Part shown: positions 21,507-33,045 of the stretch, piece by piece
Numbering within the stretch: the stretch's first letter is position 1
Layout: each line of letters opens with the position of its first letter
The notes under the pieces: model-generated
Database searches by the model: none
Told to the model about the DNA's origin: nothing
What the model saw: the letters and a program-made list of their open reading frames with translations, nothing else
Source of the DNA: Anisus vortex
Taxonomy: Eukaryota > Mollusca > Gastropoda > Planorbidae
Direction of reading: 5' to 3'
Assembly (NCBI GenBank): GCA_949126835.1
Contig: OX421507.1
Span: forward strand, 28,346,822 to 28,410,821
Length of the DNA: 64,000 nucleotides
Translations under genes and position numbers: made by a program

Positions 21507-21524
21507 TGGGGGCTCGTCTGGGAT
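21507..21524 (+). promoter_or_regulatory. Primer-binding site matching tRNA-Pro
   Basis: TGGGGGCTCGTCTGGGAT starts three bases after the LTR. It matches the complement of the 3' end of animal tRNA-Pro at 17 of 18 positions, and the one difference still allows a G-U pair. Confidence 0.85.
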
Positions 21525-21675
21525 AGTTGTATAGTGAAGCATATATTCAAGTGGTGTTGTGTTGTGTGTAAAGCCGTGACCTACTGAGCAAGCCTAATAA
21601 CGCTGAATTCATTCTTCCGATTGGAAAAACGTAAGTTGGAAAAATTTACCATTTTATAAATCTCTTAACTAAAGA

Positions 21676-23103
21676 ATGGAATTTATTGAAAATCCAGAAG
21701 AAGAAGTTTTGAAAACTTTATCCATAAAGAAGTTAAAAGAGATCGCTGAGATCTTGAAGATAGAAGTTACAGAGACTACACCATCGAGGACTGTGTTGAC
21801 ACAGCAGATAAAAGATGTGTTGATTGCGAGTGGAAAGTTGAAAGTAGAATCAAGCGCGGAGGGATATCAAGTTGAAGGTCAGATGTCGAAATCTATGTCA
21901 GAACAGTTTAGATTTCAGTTAGAAATGAAACGGATGGAAATGGAAATAGAAGAAAAACGTCTTGATCGTGAGATAGAAGAAAAACGTCTTGAGATGGAAG
22001 ATAAGAAAAGTCAAAGAGAAATAGAAAGTCAGGAAAGAGATAAGAAAAGTCAAAGAGAAACAGAAAGTCAGGAAAGAATAGAGCTAGCAAAGATAGGAGC
22101 TACTAAAAAAGAATCTCATAATGATGTAGAGATGGCCAGATGGAAAAAGCTAGTCCCTACCTACATTGATAAAGAAAGTGAAATAGCTAATTTCTTCCAG
22201 ACCTTTGAAATTTCTTGCAGAGATTTTAAGTTCCCAGAAGATAAATGGGGAATATTAGTCAGAACAGCTTTTACTCAGGGAAGGGCAAGAGATTGTGTTC
22301 TATTGTTAAAAGAGGAGCATTTAACTGATTATGAAATCATCAAAGATTCTGTACTGAAAGCGTACAACCAAATACCTGAAAGTTATCGGAAAAGGTTCCG
22401 TCAGTACACAATGTCCCCTTACCAAACACACTTAGACTTCCTTAGAGCAGAAGAAAAGTTAATGGATCAGTGGATAAAATCCAGAAATATCTCCACATTA
22501 AAAGAATTGAAAGATATCATTCTTTTAGAGGATTTTATTAACAAAGTGAGGCCGGATATAAGAATGTATTTATCCGAGCGTGATATCACTGACCCACATA
22601 AGGCTGCTGATTTAGCGGAACAGTACACATTGTGTCATAGGACAGCTGGTGAAAAGAATTTTAATAGGGCACAACGGCAAGCAGAAAACACACAACAAAA
22701 ACATCGTGAAAAAGAGCATTTTGTGAAACAAAATGATGTGAATAAGAAACCTGTCAACAAAAACGTCCAATGTACTTTTTGTAAAAGAACAGGACATAGC
22801 ATTGAAGACTGTTGGAGTATACGAAGCGACAAAAGACCTAACAAAGTGGTCATGTGTGCAAGCCATAAACCAATACAGAATGTACAAGAAAGCGAAAATA
22901 CAAACGAACTGAATTCGAAGAAAGATTCTTCTAAACCAGAAACACTGAGGGTGGATTTGCCTGAGAGCAAAAGTCAGAAGGTAGAGAAATCTACAACTGA
23001 AGACAATGAGGATAAATATCCTGATTATAAATACAGAATGGCTACTATTGGATTAATTGTCCAAGTCCACAGAGACGAAAAAAGTAGACCAAAGTATTTT
23101 TGA
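21676..23103 (+). CDS. gag: Gag polyprotein of element C, intact (475 aa)
   Basis: Structural protein of the particle. Residues ~10-55 resemble a SAP-like helix-turn-helix (LSIKKLKEIAEILKIEV, then LTQQIKDVLIASG). Residues 70-150 are a Glu/Lys/Arg coiled coil that includes a 39-base tandem duplication (DKKSQRE, ESQER twice). Residues ~155-330 are a SCAN-like capsid: IANFFQTFE, FPEDKWG, PESYRKRFRQY, LKDIILLEDFI and RPDIRMYLSER. A CCHC knuckle is at 366-379 (CTFCKRTGHSIEDC). The ATG at 21676 is the first after the leader. The stop is followed by protease in another frame, overlapping at 23057-23103, so protease needs a frame change or is out of register by mutation. Gag is the only complete gene in the element. 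Confidence 0.92.
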   Translation: MEFIENPEEEVLKTLSIKKLKEIAEILKIEVTETTPSRTVLTQQIKDVLIASGKLKVESSAEGYQVEGQMSKSMSEQFRFQLEMKRMEMEIEEKRLDREIEEKRLEMEDKKSQREIESQERDKKSQRETESQERIELAKIGATKKESHNDVEMARWKKLVPTYIDKESEIANFFQTFEISCRDFKFPEDKWGILVRTAFTQGRARDCVLLLKEEHLTDYEIIKDSVLKAYNQIPESYRKRFRQYTMSPYQTHLDFLRAEEKLMDQWIKSRNISTLKELKDIILLEDFINKVRPDIRMYLSERDITDPHKAADLAEQYTLCHRTAGEKNFNRAQRQAENTQQKHREKEHFVKQNDVNKKPVNKNVQCTFCKRTGHSIEDCWSIRSDKRPNKVVMCASHKPIQNVQESENTNELNSKKDSSKPETLRVDLPESKSQKVEKSTTEDNEDKYPDYKYRMATIGLIVQVHRDEKSRPKYF

Positions 23104-23272
23104 CTCGAACAAGAGTCTGAAGTCATCGAAAGATGAAACAACACCCGAAAGTCATGGTCAAGGGAAGAATAAAATTGACACAGAGACCCTGTGCAGTTTT
23201 CAACCGTTCATTAGTGAAGGTTGTGTGGCCTTACAAAAGGAAGGACCACTGAAGTCCGTAAACATATTATGA
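23057..23272 (+). pseudogene. pro: Protease leader (element C), closed by TGA before the active site
   Basis: This frame overlaps the end of gag and carries a linker, then VALQKEGPLKSVNIL. TGA at 23270-23272 stops it one codon before the DTGA catalytic motif at 23273. The downstream ORF is in the same frame, so a single in-frame stop breaks the protease. The linker before residue ~50 has no recognised domain. Confidence 0.75.
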
Positions 23273-24481
23273 GACACAGGAGCATCATTAACACTGCTGC
23301 TTAAAGATGTATTACCATTGAATGTGAATACATTGACAGGACAGACAGTCCTATTGAGAGGTTTTGAATGGAAAGAAGAAATACCTCTACATAGGATATA
23401 CCTCGCATCTGACTTGGTGACAGGATATGTGACAGTTGGAGTAATATCAAAACTTCCTGTTGAGGGCATATCCGTTATCCTAGCAAATGATTTGGCGAAA
23501 GGGAGGGTGAGACCTGAACTGATTGTGAAGGAAAATCCAGACCCTAGTCCTATGGTGGAGACAGGAAAAGAAAAAGAACTTTATCCTGTAGGTGATGTCA
23601 TAAATGGTATGACACCACAGAAAAAGAAAGAAGAAATTCTCTCACCAGAAAAGAAAAAGAAAGAAGAAATTCTCCCTCGAGAGAAGAAAGAGGAAGAAGA
23701 AGTGGAACTTGATACTACTATTTTCTCCAAGATTGATGATTGTCCGAAAGGAAATGAACAATCAAAGAAGTCATCACAAAATGAATTGACTGCTGAACAG
23801 AAAGTAGACCCTGAGTTGCTACAGCTACATGAGAAAGCTGTCGACAAGGAAGAAACTCCTACTACTGATGTCTATGAACAGATAGACCACAGTATGTTCA
23901 AACAACAATGCAAACCTGCAGTTGCCGGTACAGATGAAGATTGGAGGAGCATCACTGAAGAAACGAGTGCGGAGAGCTGGACCGAAACTACCAAAAGCTA
24001 TGGGTTACCACAATCCATACCGACAGATCGAAGGACCAACTTTGCCCCGGAACTCTTCAATCCAGTCCTAAAGAACTTATGCCTGGAGCATGAGATGTCA
24101 ACTGAATCCTATCCGGAAAGTCGAGGAGCCTATGGACCAATCTTTGGACCCACTGTCCGAGGACCACTCAAACTACTTCAAGAAGCATGGCAGACTGAAT
24201 TGGATCTCCTTGGGCTGAGCAAGTACCTAGATAAGTACATAAATTTTTGGTCTGACATAACTATTTTTGTTAGAAAAAAAAAATTGTACACTGCTCACAT
24301 GCAGATGCCATTGTTGTGTGATGAAAGCAAGGCAAAGATATTATATCATTTGAAAATGATAAAGCCTTACCTTCTGAAAACAATTGGAATAAGCTTGATG
24401 TTGTTAACATTGTTACTCTTAATTGTAAAATTTATGCCTGGAGTACAGGATGAATTGAATGACAAATTCACTGATAGTTAG
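23273..24481 (+). CDS. Protease-integrase remnant fusion with C-terminal hydrophobic segment (element C)
   Basis: The first ATG is at 23318, but the frame is open from the codon after the TGA. It begins with the protease active site DTGASLTLL and protease body to about residue 60. A Lys/Glu-rich linker (KKKEEIL repeated) follows, then a stretch resembling the region just before integrase (EQKVDPELLQL, TDEDWRSI). The HHCC zinc domain and the first core Asp are missing. A core piece follows (YGLPQSIPTDRRTNF, STESYPESRGAYG), then the end of the core (VRGPLKLLQEAW) and a tail piece (HLKMIKPYL). The glutamate of the catalytic triad is gone, so integrase is dead. Counting from the ATG, residues ~355-373 form one hydrophobic helix (Leu-rich), a possible membrane segment. 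RT and RNase H are wholly absent. The remnant may have no function. Confidence 0.8.
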   Translation, partial: DTGASLTLLLKDVLPLNVNTLTGQTVLLRGFEWKEEIPLHRIYLASDLVTGYVTVGVISKLPVEGISVILANDLAKGRVRPELIVKENPDPSPMVETGKEKELYPVGDVINGMTPQKKKEEILSPEKKKKEEILPREKKEEEEVELDTTIFSKIDDCPKGNEQSKKSSQNELTAEQKVDPELLQLHEKAVDKEETPTTDVYEQIDHSMFKQQCKPAVAGTDEDWRSITEETSAESWTETTKSYGLPQSIPTDRRTNFAPELFNPVLKNLCLEHEMSTESYPESRGAYGPIFGPTVRGPLKLLQEAWQTELDLLGLSKYLDKYINFWSDITIFVRKKKLYTAHMQMPLLCDESKAKILYHLKMIKPYLLKTIGISLMLLTLLLLIVKFMPGVQDELNDKFTDS

Positions 24482-26640
24482 TTACCAAACTTACTATTTT
24501 AAAACTAAATCCCTTACTTGTGATGAAAAAGGACTGAGTAAAAGTATTGTTAGAGTAAATATCATTATAGTGTGATATTTCTAAACAAACTTGTTAGGTT
24601 GAGCATTTAAAATAATTGCTATAAGAGAAAAAGATCAGTTTTATCCGCAGAATTGGTTTCTAAATCAGAGGACATTATAAATGTGGACTGATTATAAGAT
24701 GTGTTTGAGAATCTCTGGAAATGATAATTGAAACATTTGGCAGAGAGGATATCTGATTGATAAAGATGTAAATGATTTTAAGAAAAGAGAATTTTCTATC
24801 ACTAAAGTATTGAGAAATGTTTTATGATTGTACTATGGATTTATTTTATCATGTACTGTTGTTGAAATAATTGCACTGAGTCAAGATGCAAATTTCTTCT
24901 ATGTGAATTTATTCATTTATTATATTATCATTGAATGTATGATAATGTAGGGTAAAAATAGTTGCAGCAAGGCAGAACTATGACTAACAAGAATTCCAAG
25001 AAATGTATTATATATGATTGTTCACTTTTAGGATACTGTTACATGAAAAGCAGACCAGAAGTGAAACTAATGTAAAATAAAACTTATCCTTGTTTTGTAT
25101 AAACTTAGGATATGTTCCACTGACTTGACACTGTAAACCAGAATGGTTGAGAATGTCATGGTTGAGAATTTATAATGTTGACACACCAATGTTCAACTAA
25201 TGTATTTTTAATTAAGGATTTCATGTCAAGATTGTAAAACTAATCTATTTTTTTTCTGTATGAGTTAAAATAGATTGAATGAATTGTACTGACAATCAAA
25301 AGATTGGGTAGACCTGAACACTGTGAGGAACAGGAGAACCTAGAATCTATGAATAATGAATAAAACCTTTGTGGAACATGGAAAAGAGCAATGGATTCCA
25401 ACCTTACCATAACTGAAAAGCTGGGAGATGGAACCATTCAGACTAGAAATTGTTTTGTAAAAATTGTAAAATTGATTTCTGTCTGAAAAAAAAATATAGT
25501 CTATGCTCTTTAAATTCTAATCTTTTATCTTTTGTACTTCAATAATATTGTATTTGAAATGTCTTTGATGTAATCTAAAGAAAATAAGTACTTACTGTGG
25601 AGTACTAAGATTGTATGAAGATAATATAATCTGCTTTGATTGATAGTTAATTAAGTAAATTAACCAAAATTTTTTCAAGTAAATCCATGTCTGCATGAAA
25701 GATAGAATGCTTCAATGTGAACTCTTTTAAAAAGAAAATAATGACGTCGAAAGGTCATGGTAAAATGAGAAATTGAAATTTTTTTTATGAAATTGTCTAT
25801 AAACTATTTTAATTCTGGAACAGACTATGTTTAATTACCTTAAACTAACATAAATGAATTTAATTTTGAGATAATGGTTGTTAAATAATGCTCATTTAGT
25901 CAAGATAACGTTTTGGTCGAGTAGAGATTTTGACCTAAGCGGTGATGAGGTAAAAATTTGCATAGCGATGTCAATATTGTTAGAATCAATTGGGAATGAG
26001 AGAGGAAAAAAGAGAGAGAGAGAGAAAGGCGGAATTGACCTACATTTTGGGTCGCGTCACCGACAGTTGTCTAATGTTGTCCAAGCCTACAGGCTGAAAA
26101 AAAAAATACTGTCAAGAAAATGATCGTGTTGTTGTGTAATTAGGTCAAGCCTAGTAGTATTTTTTCATCAGAGCGTTTGGTTTTTTCTCCTTATGAAAAA
26201 ATAAGTCGTGTCTGCATAGACATTAAGTGATTTTTTCTTTTGTTGTATAATTACAAATTGTAAAAGATATTAGTTTATAATTAAATGGACGAGAGAGTTT
26301 TTATTTCAGTGGAATGTTCAATGTAATAGAAATTATTAACTTGTATTATATTATATCTATTAAGAATGATTATGTATTTTTCTGGTATACAAGATTTAGA
26401 TAAACAATTTAATTGTCCATTGTTTTGAATTAAAAATTGAATGATTGAATGACTGTAGTTAAGCCATTTGATAAGATGAACTTAGATTGCATATATTATA
26501 TGTTATTGTTATCAGTTCGATTGAATTATTGGGATAGCCAATTGAATGTATTGTTTCCCCGGAATATTTTCTTTTATAATTATTCCTTAAAATTAACATT
26601 TTTAGTAGTTAAAATGTAAAAGAAATAATTATAAAACTTT
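24482..26640 (+). other. Non-coding 3' half of element C
   Basis: About 2.2 kb of AT-rich sequence with no RT or RNase H motif in any frame I read. An 81-codon frame at 25878-26123 has no recognisable feature and crosses a GAGA repeat at ~26012. Confidence 0.65.
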
Positions 26641-26653
26641 AGAAGGAGGGGGA
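26641..26653 (+). promoter_or_regulatory. Polypurine tract of element C
   Basis: AGAAGGAGGGGGA, all purines, directly abuts the 3' LTR. Confidence 0.9.
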
Positions 26654-27282
26654 TGTTACGAATATCGGTACTAAATGAATGACGTAGTAAGGCATTGACC
26701 TCTTAACAAGTGCGTATCAGAGTCCAAGGCGACCAAGGTTTGACCTTTGTGCCCTGAGGGCAGTTTAAATAAAATAATTCGTTCAAATCCCGTGGAAATT
26801 GGAGGATAATTCTGGATCGTAGTAATTATAGAGAAAGAGGTTAAAATGCGTATTAAGACCCTGTAGAATCTTCGATGATAGTTTTCTTTGTAAAGTTCCG
26901 ACCTCCTTAAAGTTAGTTCAGTTTGGAAAGTTTGTAGAGTGAAGTCGCTATATTAATACTTGTACATATAATGTCATTTTATTGAAACTTATGTTGCCAT
27001 CAGTTGATGAAGTTTATTGATCGTTTATATTGAGTCTACAATTTAAATAAAATTGTTTATTCAACAACTGGAGTTGTTTGATCTATCATTGTTGAGAAAG
27101 GTGTTGAAGATAATTATCACGAATATAACTACATTGCTGCATAGACCTGTCAGTCAAAGAACCCCTAGCTTGGGCTACAGATTAGCAGAATCTAGAGACT
27201 TCTAATAAAGATACAACTATATGCATGGAATCCGATTTAACGAGTCGTAATAATAGTCATCATCATATAGAGGGCCATAACA
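26654..27282 (+). repeat. 3' LTR of element C (629 bp)
   Basis: Pairs with 20875-21503 at equal length, with four substitutions seen by eye: two around GTTCAGTTTGGAAAG, one at GCATGGAATCC and one at AATAGTCATC. Confidence 0.96.
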
Positions 27283-27286
27283 ATAG
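27283..27286 (+). repeat. Target site duplication, 3' side of element C
   Basis: ATAG, matching 20871-20874. Confidence 0.75.
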
Positions 27287-30200
27287 TTTGAATATAGTTA
27301 AATATAGTTTAAATATAGTTTAAATATAGTTAAAATTGAGTTTAAATATATTAAAATATTGTAAAATATAGTTTAAATATAGATAAATATAGTTGAAATA
27401 TAGTTTGAATATATAGTTTAATACAGCTGAAATATACTTTAAATATATTTGAAATATAGTTGATATATGGTTTGAATATAGTTAAATATAGTTGAAATAC
27501 AATTTGAATATAGTTAAATATAGTTAAAATATACTTCAAGTTAAAAAATAGTTTGAATATAGTAAAATATAGTTGAAATTGAGTTAAAATATAGTTAAAT
27601 ATAGTTAAATATAGTTGAAAATAGTTTAATTATAGTTAAATATAGTTGAAATATAGTTTGAATATAATTAAATATAGTTAAAATATAGTTTGAATATAGT
27701 TAAATATAGTTGATATATAGTTAAAATAAAATTTAAATATAGTTAAATATAATTGAAATATAGTTTAAATATAATTAATTATAGTTAAATATTTTTAAAT
27801 ATAGTTTGAAAATAGTTAAATATAGTTAAATATAGTTTAAATATAGTTAAATCTTCTTAAATAAAGTTGAAAAACAGTTTGATTATAGCTAAATATAGTT
27901 TAAATATAGTTTGAATATAGTTAAATACAGTTTAAATATAATTTGAATATAGTAAATATATAATTAAAATATATTGAAATATAGTTGAAATATAGTTTGA
28001 ATATAGTAAAGTATAGTTCAAATATAGTTTAAATATATTTAAATCTTCTTAAATAAAGTTGAAAAACAGTTTGATTATAGCTAAATATAGTTTAAATATA
28101 GTTTGAATATAGCTAAATATAGTTGAACTAAAGTTTGAATATAGTTGAAATATAATAATAATAATTTAAATATGTAAATATAGTTTAAAATAGTTTGAAT
28201 ATAGTTAAAAACGGTTTTTAAAATAGTTTGAATATAATTGCAAAATAGTTTGAATATAGTAGGAATAATATTAAAATATAGTTTAAATATAGTTAAATAT
28301 AGTCGAAATATAGTTTTAAATATAGTTATAAATAGTTAGAATATAGTTTGAATATAGTTTGAATATAGTTGAAATATAGTTTAAATATATAGTTAAATAC
28401 AGCTGAAATATACTTTAAATATATTTGAAATATAGTTGATATATAGTTTGAATATAATTAAATGTAGTTAAAATATAGTTTGAATATAGTTAAATATAGT
28501 TGAAATTGAGTTAAAATATAGTTAAATATAGTAAAATATAGTTGAAAATATTTTAAATATAGTTAAATATAGTTAAATATAGTTAAATATAGTTGAAAAT
28601 AGTTTGATTATAGTTAAATATAGTTTAAATATAGTTTGAATATAATTAAATATAGTTGAAAATAGTTTGAATAAAGTTAAATATAGTTGAAATACAGTTT
28701 GAATATAATTAAATATAGTTAAAATGTAGTTTGAATATAGTTAAATATAGTTGAAATATACTTTGAATATAGTTTAATATAGTTAAAATATAGTTTGATT
28801 ATAATTACATATAGTTTAAATATAGTTTGAATATAATTGAATATAGTTAAATACAGTGGAAATATACTTTTAATAAAGTATGAATATAGTTTGAATATAG
28901 TTAAATATAGTTTAAATATAGTTTAAATATAGTTAAAATTGAGTTAAAATATATTAAAATATTGTAAAATATAGTTTGAATATAGATAAATATAGTTGAA
29001 ATATAGTTTGAATATATAGTTAAATACAGCTGAAATATACTTTAAATATATTTGAAATATAGTTGATATATTGTTTGAATATAGTAAAGTATAGTTCAAA
29101 TATAGTTTGAATATATTTGAATATAGTTAAATATAGTTGAAAAATAGTTTGAATATAGCTAAATATAGTTGAACTAAAGTTTGAATATAGTTGAAATATA
29201 ATAATAATAATTTAAATATTTAAATATAGTTGAAAATAGTTTGAATATAGTTAAATATGGTTTAAAAATAGTTTGAATATAGTTGCAAAATAGTTTGAAT
29301 ATAGTAAGAATAATATTACAATATAGTTTGAATATAGTTAAATATAGTCGAAATATAGTTTGAAAATAGTTATAAATAGTTAGAATATAGTTTGAATATA
29401 GTTAAATATAGTTGAAATATTGTTTGAATATATAGTTAAATACAGCTGAAATATACTTTAAATATATTTGAAATATAGTTGATATATAGTTTGAATATAG
29501 TTAAATATAGTTTAAATACAATTTGAATATAGTTAAATATAGTTAAACTATACTTTGAATATAGTTAAAATATAGTTTGAAAATAGTAAAATATAGTTGA
29601 AACTGAGTTAAAATATAGTTAAAAATATTTTAAATATAGGTAAATATAGTTATATATAGTTAAATATAGTTAAATATAGTTGAAAATAGTTTGATTATAG
29701 TTGAATATAGTTTAAGTATAGTTTGAATATAATTAAATATAGTTAAAAATAGTTTGAATATAGATAAATATAGTTGAAATATACTTTGAATATAGTTAAA
29801 TATAGTTAAAATTTAGTTTGATTATAATTACATATCGTTGAAATATAGTTTGAATATAGTTGAATATAGTTGAAATATATATTGAATAGAAATAAATAAA
29901 GTTGAAATATAGTTTGAATATAGTTGAAATATACTTTAAATATAGTTGAAATAAAATTTAAATATAGTTAAATATAATTGAAATATAGTTTAAATATATT
30001 TAATTATAGTTAAATATATTTAAATATAGTTTGAAAATAGGTAAATATAGTTGAAATATAGTTTGAATATAGTTAATTATAGTTGAAAGAAAGTATGAAT
30101 ATAGTTTAATATGGTTGGAATATAGTTTGAATATAGTTAAATATAGTTGAAAAATAGTTTTAAAATAGTTAACATAGAGTATAAAAATAGTTTAAATATA

Positions 30201-32900
30201 GTTTAAATATAGTTTGAATATAGTTAAATATAGTTAAATCTAGTCAAAATATAGTTTTAATATAGTTAAATATGGTTTTAAACTAGTTTGAATATAATTG
30301 CAAAATAGTTTGAATATAGTTAAAATGTAGTTTGAATATAGTGTGAATAATGTTAAAATATAATTTGAATACAGTTAAATATAGTCAAAATATAGTTTGA
30401 ATATAGTTATATATAGTTAGAATATAGTTTGAATATAGTTAAATAAAGTTGAAAAATAGTTTGAATATAGTCGAAATATAGTTTGAATATAGTTATATAT
30501 AGTTGAAATATACTTTGAATAGAGTTAAAATATAGTTTGAATAAAGTAAAATATAGTTGAAATATAATTTGAATACATTTAAATATAGTTAAATATAGTT
30601 AAAATATATTTTAAATATAGTTAAATTATAGTTAAAATTGAGTTAAAATATAGTTAAATATTGTAAATTATTGTTTGAATATAATTAAATATAGTTAAAT
30701 ATATTTGAGAAATAGTTTAAATATAGTTAAATATTGTTAAACTATAGTCTGAATATAGTTAAAATATACTTTAAATATAGTTGAAATATAGATTAAAAAT
30801 AATTAAATATATTTGAAAAACAGTTTGATTATAGTTAAATATAGTTTAATTATAGTTTGAATATAGTTAAATACAGTTTAAATATACTTTGAATATTGTA
30901 AAAATATGTTTTGAATATAGTGAAATATAGTTGAAATATAGTTTGAATTTAGTTAAATATAGATTAAATATAGTTTGAATATAGTTAAATATAGTTTTAA
31001 ATATAGTTTGAATATAGTTAAATATAGTTGAAATATAGTTTGAATATATAGTTAAATACAGCTGAAATATACTTTAAATATAGTTGAAATATAGTTCATA
31101 TATAATTGAAATATAGTTGATATATAGTTTGAATATAGTTAAATATAGTTGAAATACAATTTGAATATAGTTAAATATTGTTAAAATATACTTTGAATAT
31201 AGTTAAAATATAGTTTAATATAGTAAAATATAGCTGAAATCGAGTTAAAATATAGTTAAAATTGAGTTAAAATATAGTTAAATATTGTTAAATATATACG
31301 AGAAATAGTTTAAATATAGTTAAATATTGTTGAACTATAGTTTGAATATAGTTGAAATATACTTTAAAAATAGTTAAAATATAGTTTAAATATAATTAAA
31401 TATAGTTGAAAAACAGTTTGATTCTAGTTAAATATAGTTTAATTATAGTTTGAATATAGTTAAATACAGTTTAAATATACTTTGAATATTGTGAAAATAT
31501 GGTTTGAATATAGTGAAATATAGTTAAAATATAGTTTAAATATAGTTAAATATAGTTTAAATATAGTTTGAATATAATTAAATATAGTTTTAAATATAGT
31601 TTGAATATAGTTAAATATAGTTGAAATATAGTTTGAATATAGTTAAATATAGTTAAAATATAGTTTGAATATATAGTTAAATACAGCTGAAATATACTTT
31701 AAATATAGTTGAAATATAGTTGATATATAGTTTGAATATAGTTAAATATAGTTGAAATACAATTTGAATATAGTTAAATATAGTTAAAATATACTTTGAA
31801 TATAGTTAAAATATAGTTTGAATATAGTAAAATATAGTTAAAATTGAGTTAAAATATAGTTAAATATTGTAAAATATAGTTTGAATATAGTTAAATATAG
31901 TTAAATATATTTGAGAAATAGTTTAAATATAGTTAAATATTGTTGAACTATAGTTTAAATATCGTTGAAATATAGTTTATATATAGTTCAAATATAGTTT
32001 AAATATAAATAAATATAGTGTAGAAATAGTCTGATTATTGTTAAATATATTCGAAATATAGTTTGAATTAACTTAAATATAGTTGAAATATACTTTGAAA
32101 ATAATTAAATATAGTTGAACTATAGTTTAAATATATATGAAGTATAGTTTAAATATAGTTTAATTATAGTTTGAATATAGTTAAATAAAGTTTAAATATA
32201 CTTTGCATATTGTAAAAATATGGTTTGAATATAGTGAAATATAGTTGAAATATAGTTTGAATATAGTTAAATATAGTTAAAATATAGTTGAAAATAGTTT
32301 GATTATAGTTAAATATAGTTGAAAATAGTTTGATTATAGTTAAATATAGTTTAAATAAAGTTTGAATATAATTAAATATAGTTGAAAATAGTTTGAATAT
32401 AGTTAAATATAGTTGAAATATAGTTTGAATATAATTAAATATAGTTAAATTATAGTTTGAATATAGTTAAATATAGTTGAAATATATTTGAATATAGTTA
32501 AATATAGTTAAAATATAGTTTGATTACAATAACATATAGTTGAAATATAGTTTGAATATAGTTGAAAATAGTTGAAATATATATTGAATAGAATTAAATA
32601 AAGTTGAAATATAGTTTAAATATAGTTGAAATATACTTTAAATATAGTTGAAATAAAATTTAAATATAGTTAAATATAATTGAAATATAGTTTAAATATA
32701 ATTAATTATAGTTAAATATATTTAAATATAGTTTGAAAATAGGTAAATATAGTTGAAATATAGTTTGAATATAGTTAATTATAGTTGAAAGAAAGTATGA
32801 ATATAGTTTAATATGGTTGGAATATAGTTTGAATATAGTTAAATATAGTTGAAAAATAGTTTGAAAATAGTTAAAATAGAGTATAAAAATAATTTGAATA

Positions 32901-33045
32901 TTCCACACATTCGGACCGGATACTGAGAAGGCTTTAAGGCCAACGGTCATAAGAGAGAAACGGGGCTCTTCCAGAAGCGATGAGTTGGCAGAACGAAGTG
33001 TTCTTTGAGGGACATATGGTGTTATTAGTTCCTTGAGATAGGACT
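32901..33045 (-). pseudogene. LINE (non-LTR) reverse transcriptase C-terminal fragment
   Basis: About 145 bases that are not satellite. The minus strand reads ITPYVPQRTLRSANS, a short linker, then GLKAFSVSGPNVWN. The pattern (V)P-RTLRS ... G-AFSVSGP-WN closes the RT ORF in many animal CR1/L2-type non-LTR retrotransposons. It is cut at both ends by satellite and has no start or tail. It is therefore a captured scrap and cannot encode an enzyme. Clade assignment is tentative. Confidence 0.8.

Larger units (their letters stand above)
20875..27282 (+). mobile_element. Element C: recent, internally deleted LTR retrotransposon with intact gag
   Basis: A 6.4-kb element between two 629-bp LTRs (TGTTA/TAACA ends) inserted in the satellite. 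It has a tRNA-Pro type primer site, an intact 475-aa Gag, a protease with one internal stop, a shrunken integrase remnant and a polypurine tract. RT and RNase H are absent. Protease is followed directly by integrase-type sequence, so the parent had Gmr1-like order. The LTRs differ at 4 positions by eye (99.4% identical), so it moved recently, presumably with RT and integrase supplied by a relative. Confidence 0.93.

Noticed and set aside
24395..24478. Envelope protein transmembrane anchor in element C
   Set aside because: One hydrophobic helix is present, but there is no signal peptide, cleavage site or ectodomain. Not enough to call an env gene.
25878..26123. 81-aa ORF in the 3' half of element C
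   Set aside because: Contains a GAGA repeat translated as Arg/Glu and no domain; the surrounding region is non-coding.
27351..27539. Minus-strand ORF of 62 aa in the satellite (a similar one at 32702-32950)
   Set aside because: Low-complexity Ile/Phe/Tyr/Leu repeats that follow from the satellite's complement having few stops; the only meaningful part of the second is the LINE scrap at its start.
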